DNA from: Breoghania sp.
Lineage (GTDB): Bacteria > Pseudomonadota > Alphaproteobacteria > Rhizobiales > Stappiaceae
DNA: 64,000 nucleotides
Assembly: GCF_963674635.1 (NCBI RefSeq)
Contig: NZ_OY771475.1
Coordinates: 1,240,001-1,304,000, forward strand
Direction of reading: 5' to 3'
The translations under genes and the position numbers were made by a program. Of the stretch, positions 45,399-53,531 are shown one piece after another (position 1 is the first letter of the stretch; every line of letters starts with the position of its first letter). The notes under the pieces were generated by a model that searched no databases, had not been told where the DNA came from, and worked only from the letters and a program-made list of their open reading frames with translations.

Positions 45399-46607
45399 TC
45401 AGCCGACCAGGCCGATCGTGGAGGCGAACACGCCGACCGCGATGGCCGAGACGATGACGCCGCAGATCGATGCGCCCATGGCGAGGGGCATGATCATCGC
45501 GTAGGGGCTTGCCTCGAAGGCGCAACGCTGTGCGATCTTCGCGGTGGAGGGCATGCAGGACACACCGGCGATACCGATCGTCGGGTTGTACTTGCCCTTG
45601 GTGAACCACCACACGAGCCAGCCGCCGCCGAGACCACCGAGAGCCGAGATGGCCAGAGCGGTGATGCCGAGGACGAGAAGGATGGCAACGCGCGGGTCAA
45701 GCAGGGTCGAAGCTTCGCAGAGCACGCCAAGGATCAGGCCCAGGAACAGGGTCGAACCGTAAACGATCGTGTTCTCGAGAAGCGCCTGGTACGGCTCGAT
45801 CTCGGCTTCCTTGATCGCAACGCCCATGAAGAAGGACAGGATCAGCGGGGAAGCAACCGGCAGCAGCAGGCAGAGCAGAGCCGCGGCAACGATGGTGAAG
45901 ATGAACTTCGCCTGGTTCGACACATCCGGGAACTCGATTTCGACTTCCAGGGCGCGATACTTCTCCGGGACGACCCAGCGAACCAGGTACGGGTAGCCGG
46001 CGTAGCACAGCGACAGGTACAGGTAGGCAATGATCGAGATCGGGACGAACAGGTCCTTCGCCATGATCAGCGAGGCGAACAGAACCATCGGGCCGTCAGC
46101 ACCACCGATGGAGCCAACCGCGGCCGCCTGGCCGGGGGTCAGACCCATGTAGTAACCGATAACCAGCGTCACGAAGGTGCCGAGCTCGGCGCAGACTGCC
46201 ACCGTGATCGAGGCCCAGGGGCGCGCCAGGATGAACGAAATGTCCGCCATGGTGCCGATGCCCATGAAGAGCATACAAGCGACCAACGAGTTCACGAACG
46301 TGAAGTTGTAGATCGGCTGCAGGAAGTTGATCTGCATGATGTCGACCAGCGGACCGGTCTCAGACACCATCGGCGCAATGATCAGCGTGCCGATCTGGCC
46401 AGCTTCGAGGAACATGACGCCGGCGTTAACCGCCATCATACCGAGTCCCATCGGGACCATGATGAGAGGCTCAAGCGTACGCTTGAAGCCATGATAGGCG
46501 AGAACGAAGCCAAGGACGATAAGCCCCAGCCTCGAAAACGCGATCACCGGATCCTGGACGAAGAGGGTCCCGATGCCGGGGAAGATAGTGAGAAGTTGGT
46601 TCAACAT
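45399..46607 (-). CDS. madB: Carboxybiotin decarboxylase (Na+ pump beta subunit) MadB
   Basis: 402 residues, about nine to eleven membrane segments, homologous to OadB/GcdB/MmdB. The key functional loop GSIGGADGPMVLFAS contains the aspartate that, in OadB, is essential for Na+ binding and decarboxylation; a second conserved block is GIAGVSCMPSTAKIAQ. It decarboxylates carboxybiotin on MadF and should export Na+. The ATG at 46607 (MLNQLLTIFPG) has only a weak site (GATCAAAG). The reading frame is open far upstream but would run across the peptide gene. Confidence 0.95.
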   Translation of the reverse strand: MLNQLLTIFPGIGTLFVQDPVIAFSRLGLIVLGFVLAYHGFKRTLEPLIMVPMGLGMMAVNAGVMFLEAGQIGTLIIAPMVSETGPLVDIMQINFLQPIYNFTFVNSLVACMLFMGIGTMADISFILARPWASITVAVCAELGTFVTLVIGYYMGLTPGQAAAVGSIGGADGPMVLFASLIMAKDLFVPISIIAYLYLSLCYAGYPYLVRWVVPEKYRALEVEIEFPDVSNQAKFIFTIVAAALLCLLLPVASPLILSFFMGVAIKEAEIEPYQALLENTIVYGSTLFLGLILGVLCEASTLLDPRVAILLVLGITALAISALGGLGGGWLVWWFTKGKYNPTIGIAGVSCMPSTAKIAQRCAFEASPYAMIMPLAMGASICGVIVSAIAVGVFASTIGLVG

Positions 46608-46621
46608 CTTTGATCGACAGT

Positions 46622-46735
46622 CTATTCGGAGGGCTGGGAGAGGAACTTCGAGATGCCGACGATCACGCCGATCACGCCGAAGGCGATCACGGCCGTGATG
46701 AGGTAGGCCATCCCTGAGTAGACAATGATGTTCAT
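46622..46735 (-). CDS. 37-residue single-pass membrane peptide
   Basis: The frame MNIIVYSGMAYLITAVIAFG… has one hydrophobic span (about residues 3-29), Lys30 and a short polar end (SQPSE). Its ATG overlaps the madG stop as ATGA, and madB starts 14 bases after its stop. Such tight coupling on both sides argues strongly for translation. OadG-type gamma subunits of Na+ pump decarboxylases are also small single-pass proteins that stabilise the complex, so a MadB accessory role is a fair guess. No sequence similarity is claimed. Confidence 0.72.
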   Translation of the reverse strand: MNIIVYSGMAYLITAVIAFGVIGVIVGISKFLSQPSE

Positions 46736-47787
46736 GATATCCTCGGGGGTTGAGGGAACTGACCCGCCGTTTCAGGCTGGCCGGAGAAAGCGGTCCCCGC
46801 TCCAGGGGCGCCACTAACGAGCACATCGACCCCATAAGTGACCGCCAGAAGATCTGCCGAACCACCGGGGCTCAAATTGCGAGTGATGCACTCAGCGTCG
46901 AGCTGGTTGATGGCTGCCATACCGGCCGGCGTCAGAGCGCCCCCCAGGCAAACCGCTTCGCGCGCCTTTTCACGCACGAAATCGAGAGCATCGAAGCCAC
47001 CACGCCACAAAAGCGTTGTGTCCTCGGTGGCCGCCATCAGTGAAATCAGGGTGTGGACAAGCGCCTCTTCCAGAGACGCACCCTTTGTTTTCGCATAGCG
47101 ATAAGCTGGCAAACCCGCCTCGACGACGGTCGGAAAGCCAGCCTCCACCTCGCCACGGATGCCAAGCACCCCGTAGCGCTGGTAGAGCCATTCGCCCGCT
47201 GTTCCCGGCTCGCGATTGGACGTCCCGTTCAGCTCCCGCGCGCAAAGACCGTCGGTCATCGCAGCTGCGACAGAGAAGAGCGCCTCGTCTTCAATCGCCA
47301 TCTGATCGCGTACCAGCCTTCCGGCTGCCGCGCTCAGAACGCCAGCAGAGAACAGGAAGCCGCGCTGCGTGTTGACACCACCGGTTGCCGACAGAAGAAG
47401 ACCTTCATAACGACACCCGATCTCACGCACAGGGCGCAGCAGATCGCGGGACGATCCCTGGTGGCGAATTCCAGCTTCGGCGCACAGATAAAAACACGGC
47501 GCGATCGCCGCGGACGCAAGCATGAACGTTTGAATGTTCATGTCCTTGTGCGATCCGTTCGAACGCGCCGTCACCAGACCCGGCTTTGGATGACTCGCCA
47601 CTTCCAGCAATGTGCCAGCAACGAACGCCGTCCCGATTTGCCACGATACCGCGGCAATGTCGGGCTCCAGGGCATCGCCCCGGTCGCGCTCTCTTGCTTC
47701 AAATTGCTGGGAAACCTGCATAATCTCGTACTCGTTCTGCATTGCATGACCGCTATCCCACAAGGGGGCGACCAAACAAGCTCGCAT
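46732..47787 (-). CDS. madG: Triphosphoribosyl-dephospho-CoA synthase (MdcB/CitG-like), MadG
   Basis: 351 residues. It makes the precursor of the MadE prosthetic group from dephospho-CoA and ATP. CitG-family motifs: EVASHPKPGLVTARSNGSHKDM, ATGGVNTQRGFLFSAG and LSPGGSADLLAVT. The start could be the ATG at 47787 or the internal ATG at 47742; residues before 47742 are not conserved in the family. First gene of the mad operon, about 690 bases downstream of the HutP-like gene. Confidence 0.88.
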   Translation of the reverse strand: MRACLVAPLWDSGHAMQNEYEIMQVSQQFEARERDRGDALEPDIAAVSWQIGTAFVAGTLLEVASHPKPGLVTARSNGSHKDMNIQTFMLASAAIAPCFYLCAEAGIRHQGSSRDLLRPVREIGCRYEGLLLSATGGVNTQRGFLFSAGVLSAAAGRLVRDQMAIEDEALFSVAAAMTDGLCARELNGTSNREPGTAGEWLYQRYGVLGIRGEVEAGFPTVVEAGLPAYRYAKTKGASLEEALVHTLISLMAATEDTTLLWRGGFDALDFVREKAREAVCLGGALTPAGMAAINQLDAECITRNLSPGGSADLLAVTYGVDVLVSGAPGAGTAFSGQPETAGQFPQPPRIS

Positions 47788-48479
47788 AAGCTCGTACCCG
47801 TCCTGATATTCTACGATGCGTATTTACCCGTATTACGTGTATTTCCGCTCAAGAAAATCAGACACTCGCCATCACGGCAAGGACACTGAGACACTGGCGA
47901 TTTTGATGCTTGAGGGGCTCCGAGGCACGCCCGGCACGGGCATGACAAGCCGCTCTGGTCACGAGATCACACGCCCCGTGGCGGGGCCAAAACCGATAGG
48001 CAACATACCGGATGGGTCCGAATGCTACCCCTGATCACTGATTCACAGCCCCGGGGAGGTGGGGCATCGTTCACGAGTTCCGCCCACATTGGCGAAACCT
48101 ATATTCGGCCCTTGGGCCCGCCGAGGCTCGGTTCCAAACCTCAACCTCAACTTGAGTGTTATATCTCACCCGTAAGACGCAAAGTCCATAGCCACTTGCG
48201 ATGTTTGATTGCGGCAAAGTGGCATAATCGAAAATTGTGCCTAACCCCTCGGTATTTTCCTTTGTTTTCTGCCACTTGGCAGATAACAAGCGCATCATAT
48301 ACGGACCTATACGTAGGACACTATGCCCGCGATTCCGCTGCGACAGCTTAAACTGACGCATTATTACTTACGCCGTTACGTGAGATGGAGCCCGCTGAGC
48401 CGTATTCACACTTACAGGTATTCGGTCGCACCTTCGTGCAACCCAACTCAATTTCGTGCGAATTAAACCGGACAAACGG
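47788..48479 (-). promoter_or_regulatory. mad operon leader/promoter region
   Basis: About 690 non-coding bases between the HutP-like gene and madG. A -10-like TATAAC lies at 48158-48163 with no good -35, so activator help or read-through from the HutP-like gene is likely. Downstream, in minus-strand RNA, NAG triplets cluster (AAG, GAG, GAG, GAG, AAG, UAG between 48153 and 48100), with two tandem TTGAGG units. Short G/C hairpins occur at 48106-48119 (GGCCC-TT-GGGCC core) and near 47972-47986 (GCCCCG/CGGGGC). No Rho-independent terminator with a U-run was found. Confidence 0.45.
48191..48282. repeat. Three GCCACTT/AAGTGGC boxes, mutually exclusive pairing
   Basis: GCCACTT occurs at 48191-48197 and 48271-48277, and its complement AAGTGGC at 48217-48223. 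The outer copy is also part of a perfect palindrome CTGCCACTTGGCAG (48269-48282). In RNA, the middle box can pair with either outer box but not both. As DNA, the boxes could be activator sites upstream of the TATAAC. Confidence 0.6.
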
Positions 48480-48896
48480 CTAGAGATGCATCACCCCGAA
48501 ACCGACACGCTCGTGATTAGTCTCCGGGTGGAAGGCAGATTCGCCATGAGCGGCGATGACCAACCAGCGACCATCCGAGACGATCGCGACCTTCATCTTC
48601 AAACTGGATTCGGCAGCGACATCCGACACAACCCCCTTCAGACACTCAAGCCCCGCGTGGATGACAGCATGGATCTCATTGTGCTGATGGTGAATGATGT
48701 GGCTCTGGAGTGCGCAAGCAACCAGCGATTTCACGAATGTCTTTGTGACATCGCTACGGACACCACTCACAAATGTAATGCCGAGCTTCAACCGCGTGCT
48801 CGACGCGATATGCTGCTTGAATAGCTCTTCTTCCTCGCGCGAACTGATCGCAGCGAGAAGAGCTACCTTCCCCAGTCGGTCGGGCTTGATTTCCAT
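48480..48896 (-). CDS. HutP-family RNA-binding antiterminator-like protein
   Basis: 138 residues. The whole length follows Bacillus HutP as I remember it: DRLGKVALL at the start, NEIHAVIHAGLECLKGV against RESHALYHATMEALHGV, WLVIAAHGE against WIAVSLYGT, and NHERVGFGVMHL against EHETFGVGINHI. The three HutP metal ligands His73, His77 and His138 correspond to His76, His80 and His128 here. HutP binds L-histidine and Mg2+ and then grips NAG-repeat RNA to prevent termination before hut genes. No hut gene is present; the malonate operon follows on the same strand. Ligand and target here are inference. The ATG at 48896 has an AAGAGG site. Confidence 0.85.
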   Translation of the reverse strand: MEIKPDRLGKVALLAAISSREEEELFKQHIASSTRLKLGITFVSGVRSDVTKTFVKSLVACALQSHIIHHQHNEIHAVIHAGLECLKGVVSDVAAESSLKMKVAIVSDGRWLVIAAHGESAFHPETNHERVGFGVMHL

Positions 48897-49338
48897 TCAA
48901 GGCGCCTCTTATCCACGAAACATATACCGCTCAAAAGGCGATGGCGGCACGCCATCACAACCGGGCACAGATTCTGTGTTGACCGCTTAGCCATCAAACC
49001 ACACAGCGAATGACACTCAGGTCTGACGGCCTCTCCGGTGGTATGGATCGATAGCGCGTTGGTCTGGACCAGTAAACCCCTTGCGCTCCTCTTTGCCATA
49101 GCAGCACTTTTGCCAATACGAAGCGAAAGAACCTTGTAATTTCTATCGATTTTTAGATTTCATTCGCACTGCAACACAAGCGGGGCGACAACCTGTCCTA
49201 GCAAAGATCGGCTAAAAACTGCGTCCCCAGCCCCCAGAACGTTTGGCGTGGGGCGTCAGCCTTTTCGCCCCCAGTCTCTCCATAGCAAGACGGGGCGAAA
49301 CCGAGACTTTTCCCAGCGTTTCTGAAAAAGATATTCGA
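48897..49338. other. Upstream region of the HutP-like gene
   Basis: About 440 bases between the EAL gene stop and the HutP-like start. It holds the dyad at 49060-49071 and presumably the promoter of the HutP-mad unit. No gene is supported. Confidence 0.45.
49060..49071. promoter_or_regulatory. GntR/FadR-type dyad upstream of the HutP-like gene
   Basis: TGGTC-TG-GACCA, a 5-bp inverted repeat with a 2-nt spacer, 164 nt before the HutP-like start. The half-sites resemble FadR-subfamily GntR operators. No GntR gene is in the window. Confidence 0.35.
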
Positions 49339-50985
49339 TCAGCCGTTCACGGCGACCGAAAGCTCCTCCTCGGCAGCCGCGTCATCCGCCATCTCCAACT
49401 CCGGCGTGCTCTCTTCACCGGCCGTCAATGCTTCTGCAAGCTGCACAAACAAGGGCCCAGGCAAGGGAGGGGCGAAAATGTAGCCTTGCGCGGATGTGAC
49501 CCCCAACGCGCGCAGATGCGTGATCTGCTCCATGGTTTCCACGCCTTCGGCGATAATTCCCATGCCGAGGTTGCCAGCAAGCTCAACAAGCATGTCCACG
49601 ATGGAGCTGCCCGTCGCGTCGGAACCGAGCGTATCGACAAACATCTTGTCGATCTTGACGATGTCGATTCCGAGGGTCTGCAGGTAGGCAAGGCCACCAT
49701 GGCCCGTGCCCGCATCATCCAGCGCCACACGGAACCCGAGGGATTGCATCTCGGCAATGATCCTGCGCGCGAGCTTCACGTCGCGAAGCGGGAAGCGCTC
49801 TGTGACCTCAAGGACGATCTGCGAGAATGCGATCTTTGAATCGCCATAGATCGCCTGGAGATCTTCAATAATCCGGCGGTCCTCGAAATGCCCGGCAAAG
49901 AGATTCACCGAGAGCTTCAGGTCGCGGTTCTTTTCGTAAAGATCGCCAACTTCCAAGATCGTCTTGCGCATGATTTGGCGAGTCATCTCAAAGATATGGC
50001 CGGAGGTTTCAGCATATTGCATGAACTGCCCCGGAGAGACGATGGTCCCATCCGCCATCCGCCAGCGGATCAGGACCTCGCAACCGCGCAAGCCGCCCGT
50101 CTCGATATCCATGACAGGCTGATAATAGGGAACGAACTCGCCACGCCGGATGGCTGAGATGAACTCATCGTCCGCCGCCTGGTCCGGACGCCAGGACGCC
50201 CACAAGGAAACAACCATGAAGAGCACGGCAAAGGCCCCGCAGGCCACCGCCGCAAGCACTTTCAGGTCGGCAACCAACACCGCAGCGGCATCGATCGGCG
50301 CGACAATCGTGGCCTGGAGCGGATAGCGCTCGGATCGCACATACTCGACAATCTCCTGACCACTGATCTCTGCGGATGCCGTCTGATCATCGATCGCCTC
50401 ACCAACCGTGATCCACCGGACATCCTGCGCAAGCCGCACTTCGATCCGTCGCCATGAGCGCAGATATTCGGGTCCGGCATCGATGGAGACACCAGGTGCG
50501 GAAAGCTCCGCAACGAGGCGAACCCCGTTGCCCACATGCCAGCTGACCGCCGCAAGGTGCACGCCCTCGAAAGACTCGTCGAGCAACCCAAGCCCCACCA
50601 TCGGAGAATCAGGCCTGTAGGCAGGCAGGAGCGCATCCCCGGAACGTGGCCGGACTGGGGACGAACACATCGGAATGCCATTGGCATCCACCACATCGAT
50701 GGATTGAACGAAGGCATGTTGACGCATGACGGCGCCATAAGCGAGATGCGCATTGGGCAGACAGGAAACATGGCCATCGGCCACGAGTGTCTGGAGCGCG
50801 GTCACCCCGTCGGCCAGCGCCTCTTCAGCGCGCAAGACATAGCGCTGTGCGGCCGCCCGCAACTCCGTGCGCGCGCGTGATTCCGCATAGTGATCCAGGC
50901 TGAACTTGGCGACGGCCAGGGGCACGATCGCCAGCAGCACCGCAAAGAACAGGACGCGGAAGAAAATTTTGTAACGTCGTGACAA
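49339..50985 (-). CDS. CSS-motif EAL cyclic-di-GMP phosphodiesterase
   Basis: 548 residues: an N-terminal membrane helix (8-27), a periplasmic CSS domain with Cys107-Ser-Ser, a second membrane helix (~240-265), and a cytosolic EAL domain. The EAL core reads EVLIRW rather than EALxRW, NLFAGHF, LEVTER, DDAGTGHGGLAYL rather than DDFGTGYS, KIDKMFV, IAEGVET. The metal-binding acidic residues and the lysine are kept, so hydrolysis of c-di-GMP is likely. The E. coli PdeB/PdeC relatives sense periplasmic thiol/disulfide state through the CSS cysteines. An acidic tail follows. It is divergent from the pfkB-type gene. Confidence 0.92.
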   Translation of the reverse strand: MSRRYKIFFRVLFFAVLLAIVPLAVAKFSLDHYAESRARTELRAAAQRYVLRAEEALADGVTALQTLVADGHVSCLPNAHLAYGAVMRQHAFVQSIDVVDANGIPMCSSPVRPRSGDALLPAYRPDSPMVGLGLLDESFEGVHLAAVSWHVGNGVRLVAELSAPGVSIDAGPEYLRSWRRIEVRLAQDVRWITVGEAIDDQTASAEISGQEIVEYVRSERYPLQATIVAPIDAAAVLVADLKVLAAVACGAFAVLFMVVSLWASWRPDQAADDEFISAIRRGEFVPYYQPVMDIETGGLRGCEVLIRWRMADGTIVSPGQFMQYAETSGHIFEMTRQIMRKTILEVGDLYEKNRDLKLSVNLFAGHFEDRRIIEDLQAIYGDSKIAFSQIVLEVTERFPLRDVKLARRIIAEMQSLGFRVALDDAGTGHGGLAYLQTLGIDIVKIDKMFVDTLGSDATGSSIVDMLVELAGNLGMGIIAEGVETMEQITHLRALGVTSAQGYIFAPPLPGPLFVQLAEALTAGEESTPELEMADDAAAEEELSVAVNG

Positions 50986-51122
50986 GCGCGTGTCCGCAGA
51001 AACAGGGTGACTGATCCGTTAATAATGCACCCGGAACGTAAACGGCTGCTGAATGGCGCGAATTTTCGTATGACGGGTTGCACCATTCGCCAAAGGCGCG
51101 AAAACTCCGCTCCGCACGCCCA

Positions 51123-51140
51123 TGATCACGCTCGTGATCA
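51123..51140. promoter_or_regulatory. Dyad upstream of the PfkB-family gene
   Basis: TGATCACG-CT-CGTGATCA, a perfect 8-bp inverted repeat 27 nt before the kinase start. Candidate operator. Confidence 0.4.
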
Positions 51141-51167
51141 AGAATTCGAACCCGATAGAGAGTACGT

Positions 51168-52073
51168 ATGGAAGCCCTTTTCATCGGTCAGGCCTATATC
51201 GACATCACCTTCCTCACAGACGAGTTGCCCACCGGCGACGAAAAAACGATCGCGCAGGATTATGCCGTGAGTTTCGGCGGAAACGCGGTTACGGCGGCCT
51301 TCTGTTGCGCCCGGCTCGGGCACAAGCCGGACCTGATCTGCTCTCAGGCAAATGACTGGCTTGCCCACATGTTTTCCGACATGGCCGGCAAATACGGGAT
51401 TGAGCTTCATGGTCGCAAGGTGCGGGAGTCCTCCCTCTCCTTCATCATGCCCAAGGGATCCAAGCGCGCGATCGTGCGCTGCCGGGACGATAATTTCCTT
51501 CACCCCTTCCCCCTTCTCAACCTCGATGGCTGCCGAGCGCTGCATATCGACGGGCACCTGCCCGACGCGGCGCTGCACTATGCGAAAACCTGCCGCGAGG
51601 CCGGAATCTTGACCTCCATCGATGGCGGCGCTGTGCGGCCGAACACGGATGAAGTCCTGCGCTATATCGATGTCGCGATCGTTTCGGAGCGTTTCAGTGA
51701 GCAGCTGGAGCTGGACCCTCGCCAGACACTGGACTACCTCAAGGCCCATGGCTGCCGTATCGGGGGTATCACAATGGGAGAGCGCGGCCTGGTCTGGTAC
51801 GATGAAACCGGGACAGTTCAGGTGATGCCTTCGCTTGCGGTACCTGCGGACAAGATCGTAGACACCAACGGCGCGGGCGATGTGTTCCACGGCGCCTATA
51901 TTTACTCGTATCTGAGCAACCCCGAAGCGCCCTGGGCAGATCACTTCCGGTTCTCAAGGGCCGCTTCGGCGCACGCGATCCAGCATCTGGGCAACGAAGC
52001 AAGCCTCCCGCAGCTTGAAGACGTTAAAGCGGCGATGGAGATGTTTCCTGAAGCCGCAACGAAGTCGGCCTGA
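51168..52073 (+). CDS. PfkB-family carbohydrate kinase
   Basis: 301 residues of the ribokinase-like fold. The N-terminal substrate region has GQAYIDITFLTDELPTGDE and SFGGNAVTAAFCCARLG. The C-terminal ATP/catalytic motif is DTNGAGDVFHGAY, with the Asp acting as the base. The substrate cannot be told: candidates include sugars, sugar phosphates and nucleosides. It is a single gene next to an EAL protein, with an operator-like palindrome just before it. Confidence 0.92.
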   Translation: MEALFIGQAYIDITFLTDELPTGDEKTIAQDYAVSFGGNAVTAAFCCARLGHKPDLICSQANDWLAHMFSDMAGKYGIELHGRKVRESSLSFIMPKGSKRAIVRCRDDNFLHPFPLLNLDGCRALHIDGHLPDAALHYAKTCREAGILTSIDGGAVRPNTDEVLRYIDVAIVSERFSEQLELDPRQTLDYLKAHGCRIGGITMGERGLVWYDETGTVQVMPSLAVPADKIVDTNGAGDVFHGAYIYSYLSNPEAPWADHFRFSRAASAHAIQHLGNEASLPQLEDVKAAMEMFPEAATKSA

Positions 52074-52259
52074 TCTCGACCGACCAGGCGAGTGGCCTTC
52101 GGATCCGGCAGATGGATCCTTTTGAATTGCCTGCCACATCTTTGCCGCCAGCATGAATGAGCGTGGCGGCCTCGGTTAACTGATTCCCGGCTTGCTCCCC
52201 CCGATTTGCAGCCGGCGAAGCGCATGGGCGAGTGCCCGAAACTAGATTTGGAGACCAGA

Positions 52260-53441
52260 ATGGGTGTCAACTTCCTCTCACGCACCGCTTATGCGGTGAT
52301 CCTTGGCGCGACCCTAGCCACACCCCATACGGCCTTCGCTTTCGAGCCGACCGGCAATCCGGTCGCCGACGCGTTCCTGACCTCGCTTGAGGCAGGCTAC
52401 GCGACGAAAGTCTCCGTCGAGAGCGTCGCGGTCGCGGGCGAGGAAGTTGTCATGAAAGGAATTTCAGCCGACTACTCCGCAAAAGGCGACAAACGCGTTT
52501 TTTCGATCGGCAGCGCTTCCCTGTCGGACGCAGCGCTCCAGGCCGATGGCTCGATCACATCATCGAGCATGGCGCTCACAGATCTTTCGTTTCTTCTGGA
52601 CGGAGATATGGTGAAAGTCGAGGTCGGCGCATTCAAGGGCCTGCGCATCCCCTCGCCTGAGGAAATCAAGAACCCGTCCACGGCCATCGAAAAGCCGCCC
52701 TTCTATCGCGAGATGGAATTCACCGGCATCAAGATGAGTGCAGAGGATGAAGCGGATGTGCCGATCGAGCGGTTCGCAAGCACACTCAACCCGATCGGCG
52801 ATGACGGGTCCATCAAGGCGTCGCTGAACGTGGAGGGCATCCTGATCGACCCGAATTCGGTCGAGGACAAGGACTTTGCCAAACAGATGACGGAACTGGG
52901 CTATGACAGCCTGAACCTGAGCATCAAGGGCGCGGGCATGTGGTCCGCGGCAGATGGCAAGGCCGCGCTGGAGGATTTCGAGATTTCCGGCAAGGATATG
53001 GGCGCTCTGCATATCTCCACGACGCTTCTCGGCCTGACGCCTGAGGTGCTTGCCCAATTCCAGGAGGCGGAGAGCGATTTCGGAAAGCTGACCGGCCTGT
53101 TGCAGATGATCTCCATCGTTGATCTCAATATCCACTTCCGCAATGACACCATGGTTGACCGGATACTCGACATGCAGGCCAAGGAGGCTGGAACGGATCG
53201 CGCGGGCCTCGTCGACCAGCTGTCGGGAGCCATGCCCAACATTCTCGCCTTGCTGCAGAACCCGGGCTTGCAGGAAAAGATCCAGAATGCGGCGGTCGCC
53301 TTCCTGAACCAGCCGGGCACGTTCACCGTATCGGCCAATCCTGCGCAGCCCGTCCCGTTTGGACAGATCGTTGGCGTCGCGATGATCGCGCCGCAGACCA
53401 TTCCCGATATGCTGGCTGTTGAAATTCAGGCCAACCAGTAG
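52260..53441 (+). CDS. Exported protein of unknown function, paralogue A
   Basis: 393 residues with a signal peptide (…LATPHTAFAFEP). The mature part is beta-rich with repeated acidic turns and no catalytic motif. The C-terminus (AFLNQPGTFTVSANPAQPVPF… then VAMIAPQTIPDMLAVEIQAN) is clearly related to the end of the next gene, so the two are tandem paralogues. The ATG at 52260 follows TTGGAG. Residues upstream in the open frame do not look like a signal peptide. Unrecognised family; location is probably periplasmic. Confidence 0.82.
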   Translation: MGVNFLSRTAYAVILGATLATPHTAFAFEPTGNPVADAFLTSLEAGYATKVSVESVAVAGEEVVMKGISADYSAKGDKRVFSIGSASLSDAALQADGSITSSSMALTDLSFLLDGDMVKVEVGAFKGLRIPSPEEIKNPSTAIEKPPFYREMEFTGIKMSAEDEADVPIERFASTLNPIGDDGSIKASLNVEGILIDPNSVEDKDFAKQMTELGYDSLNLSIKGAGMWSAADGKAALEDFEISGKDMGALHISTTLLGLTPEVLAQFQEAESDFGKLTGLLQMISIVDLNIHFRNDTMVDRILDMQAKEAGTDRAGLVDQLSGAMPNILALLQNPGLQEKIQNAAVAFLNQPGTFTVSANPAQPVPFGQIVGVAMIAPQTIPDMLAVEIQANQ

Positions 53442-53531
53442 GCAGCCCGATCGGAACCAAGCTCAAGCCGGGGCAGGCTCATGCCGCCCCGGCATTTTAA
53501 TACCCAAATGTGCATTCTACAGGAGATCCGC

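Noticed and set aside
45216..46613. Plus-strand frame of 465 codons rich in Arg/Asp/His
   Set aside because: Antisense shadow of madB; composition is not protein-like.
48215..48250. Possible sigma-54 promoter (GGCAC) upstream of mad
   Set aside because: The GC pair of the -12 element is not at the required distance from GGCAC.
48456..48824. Plus-strand frame of 122 codons
   Set aside because: Antisense to the HutP-like gene, which has the better ribosome site and a full family match.
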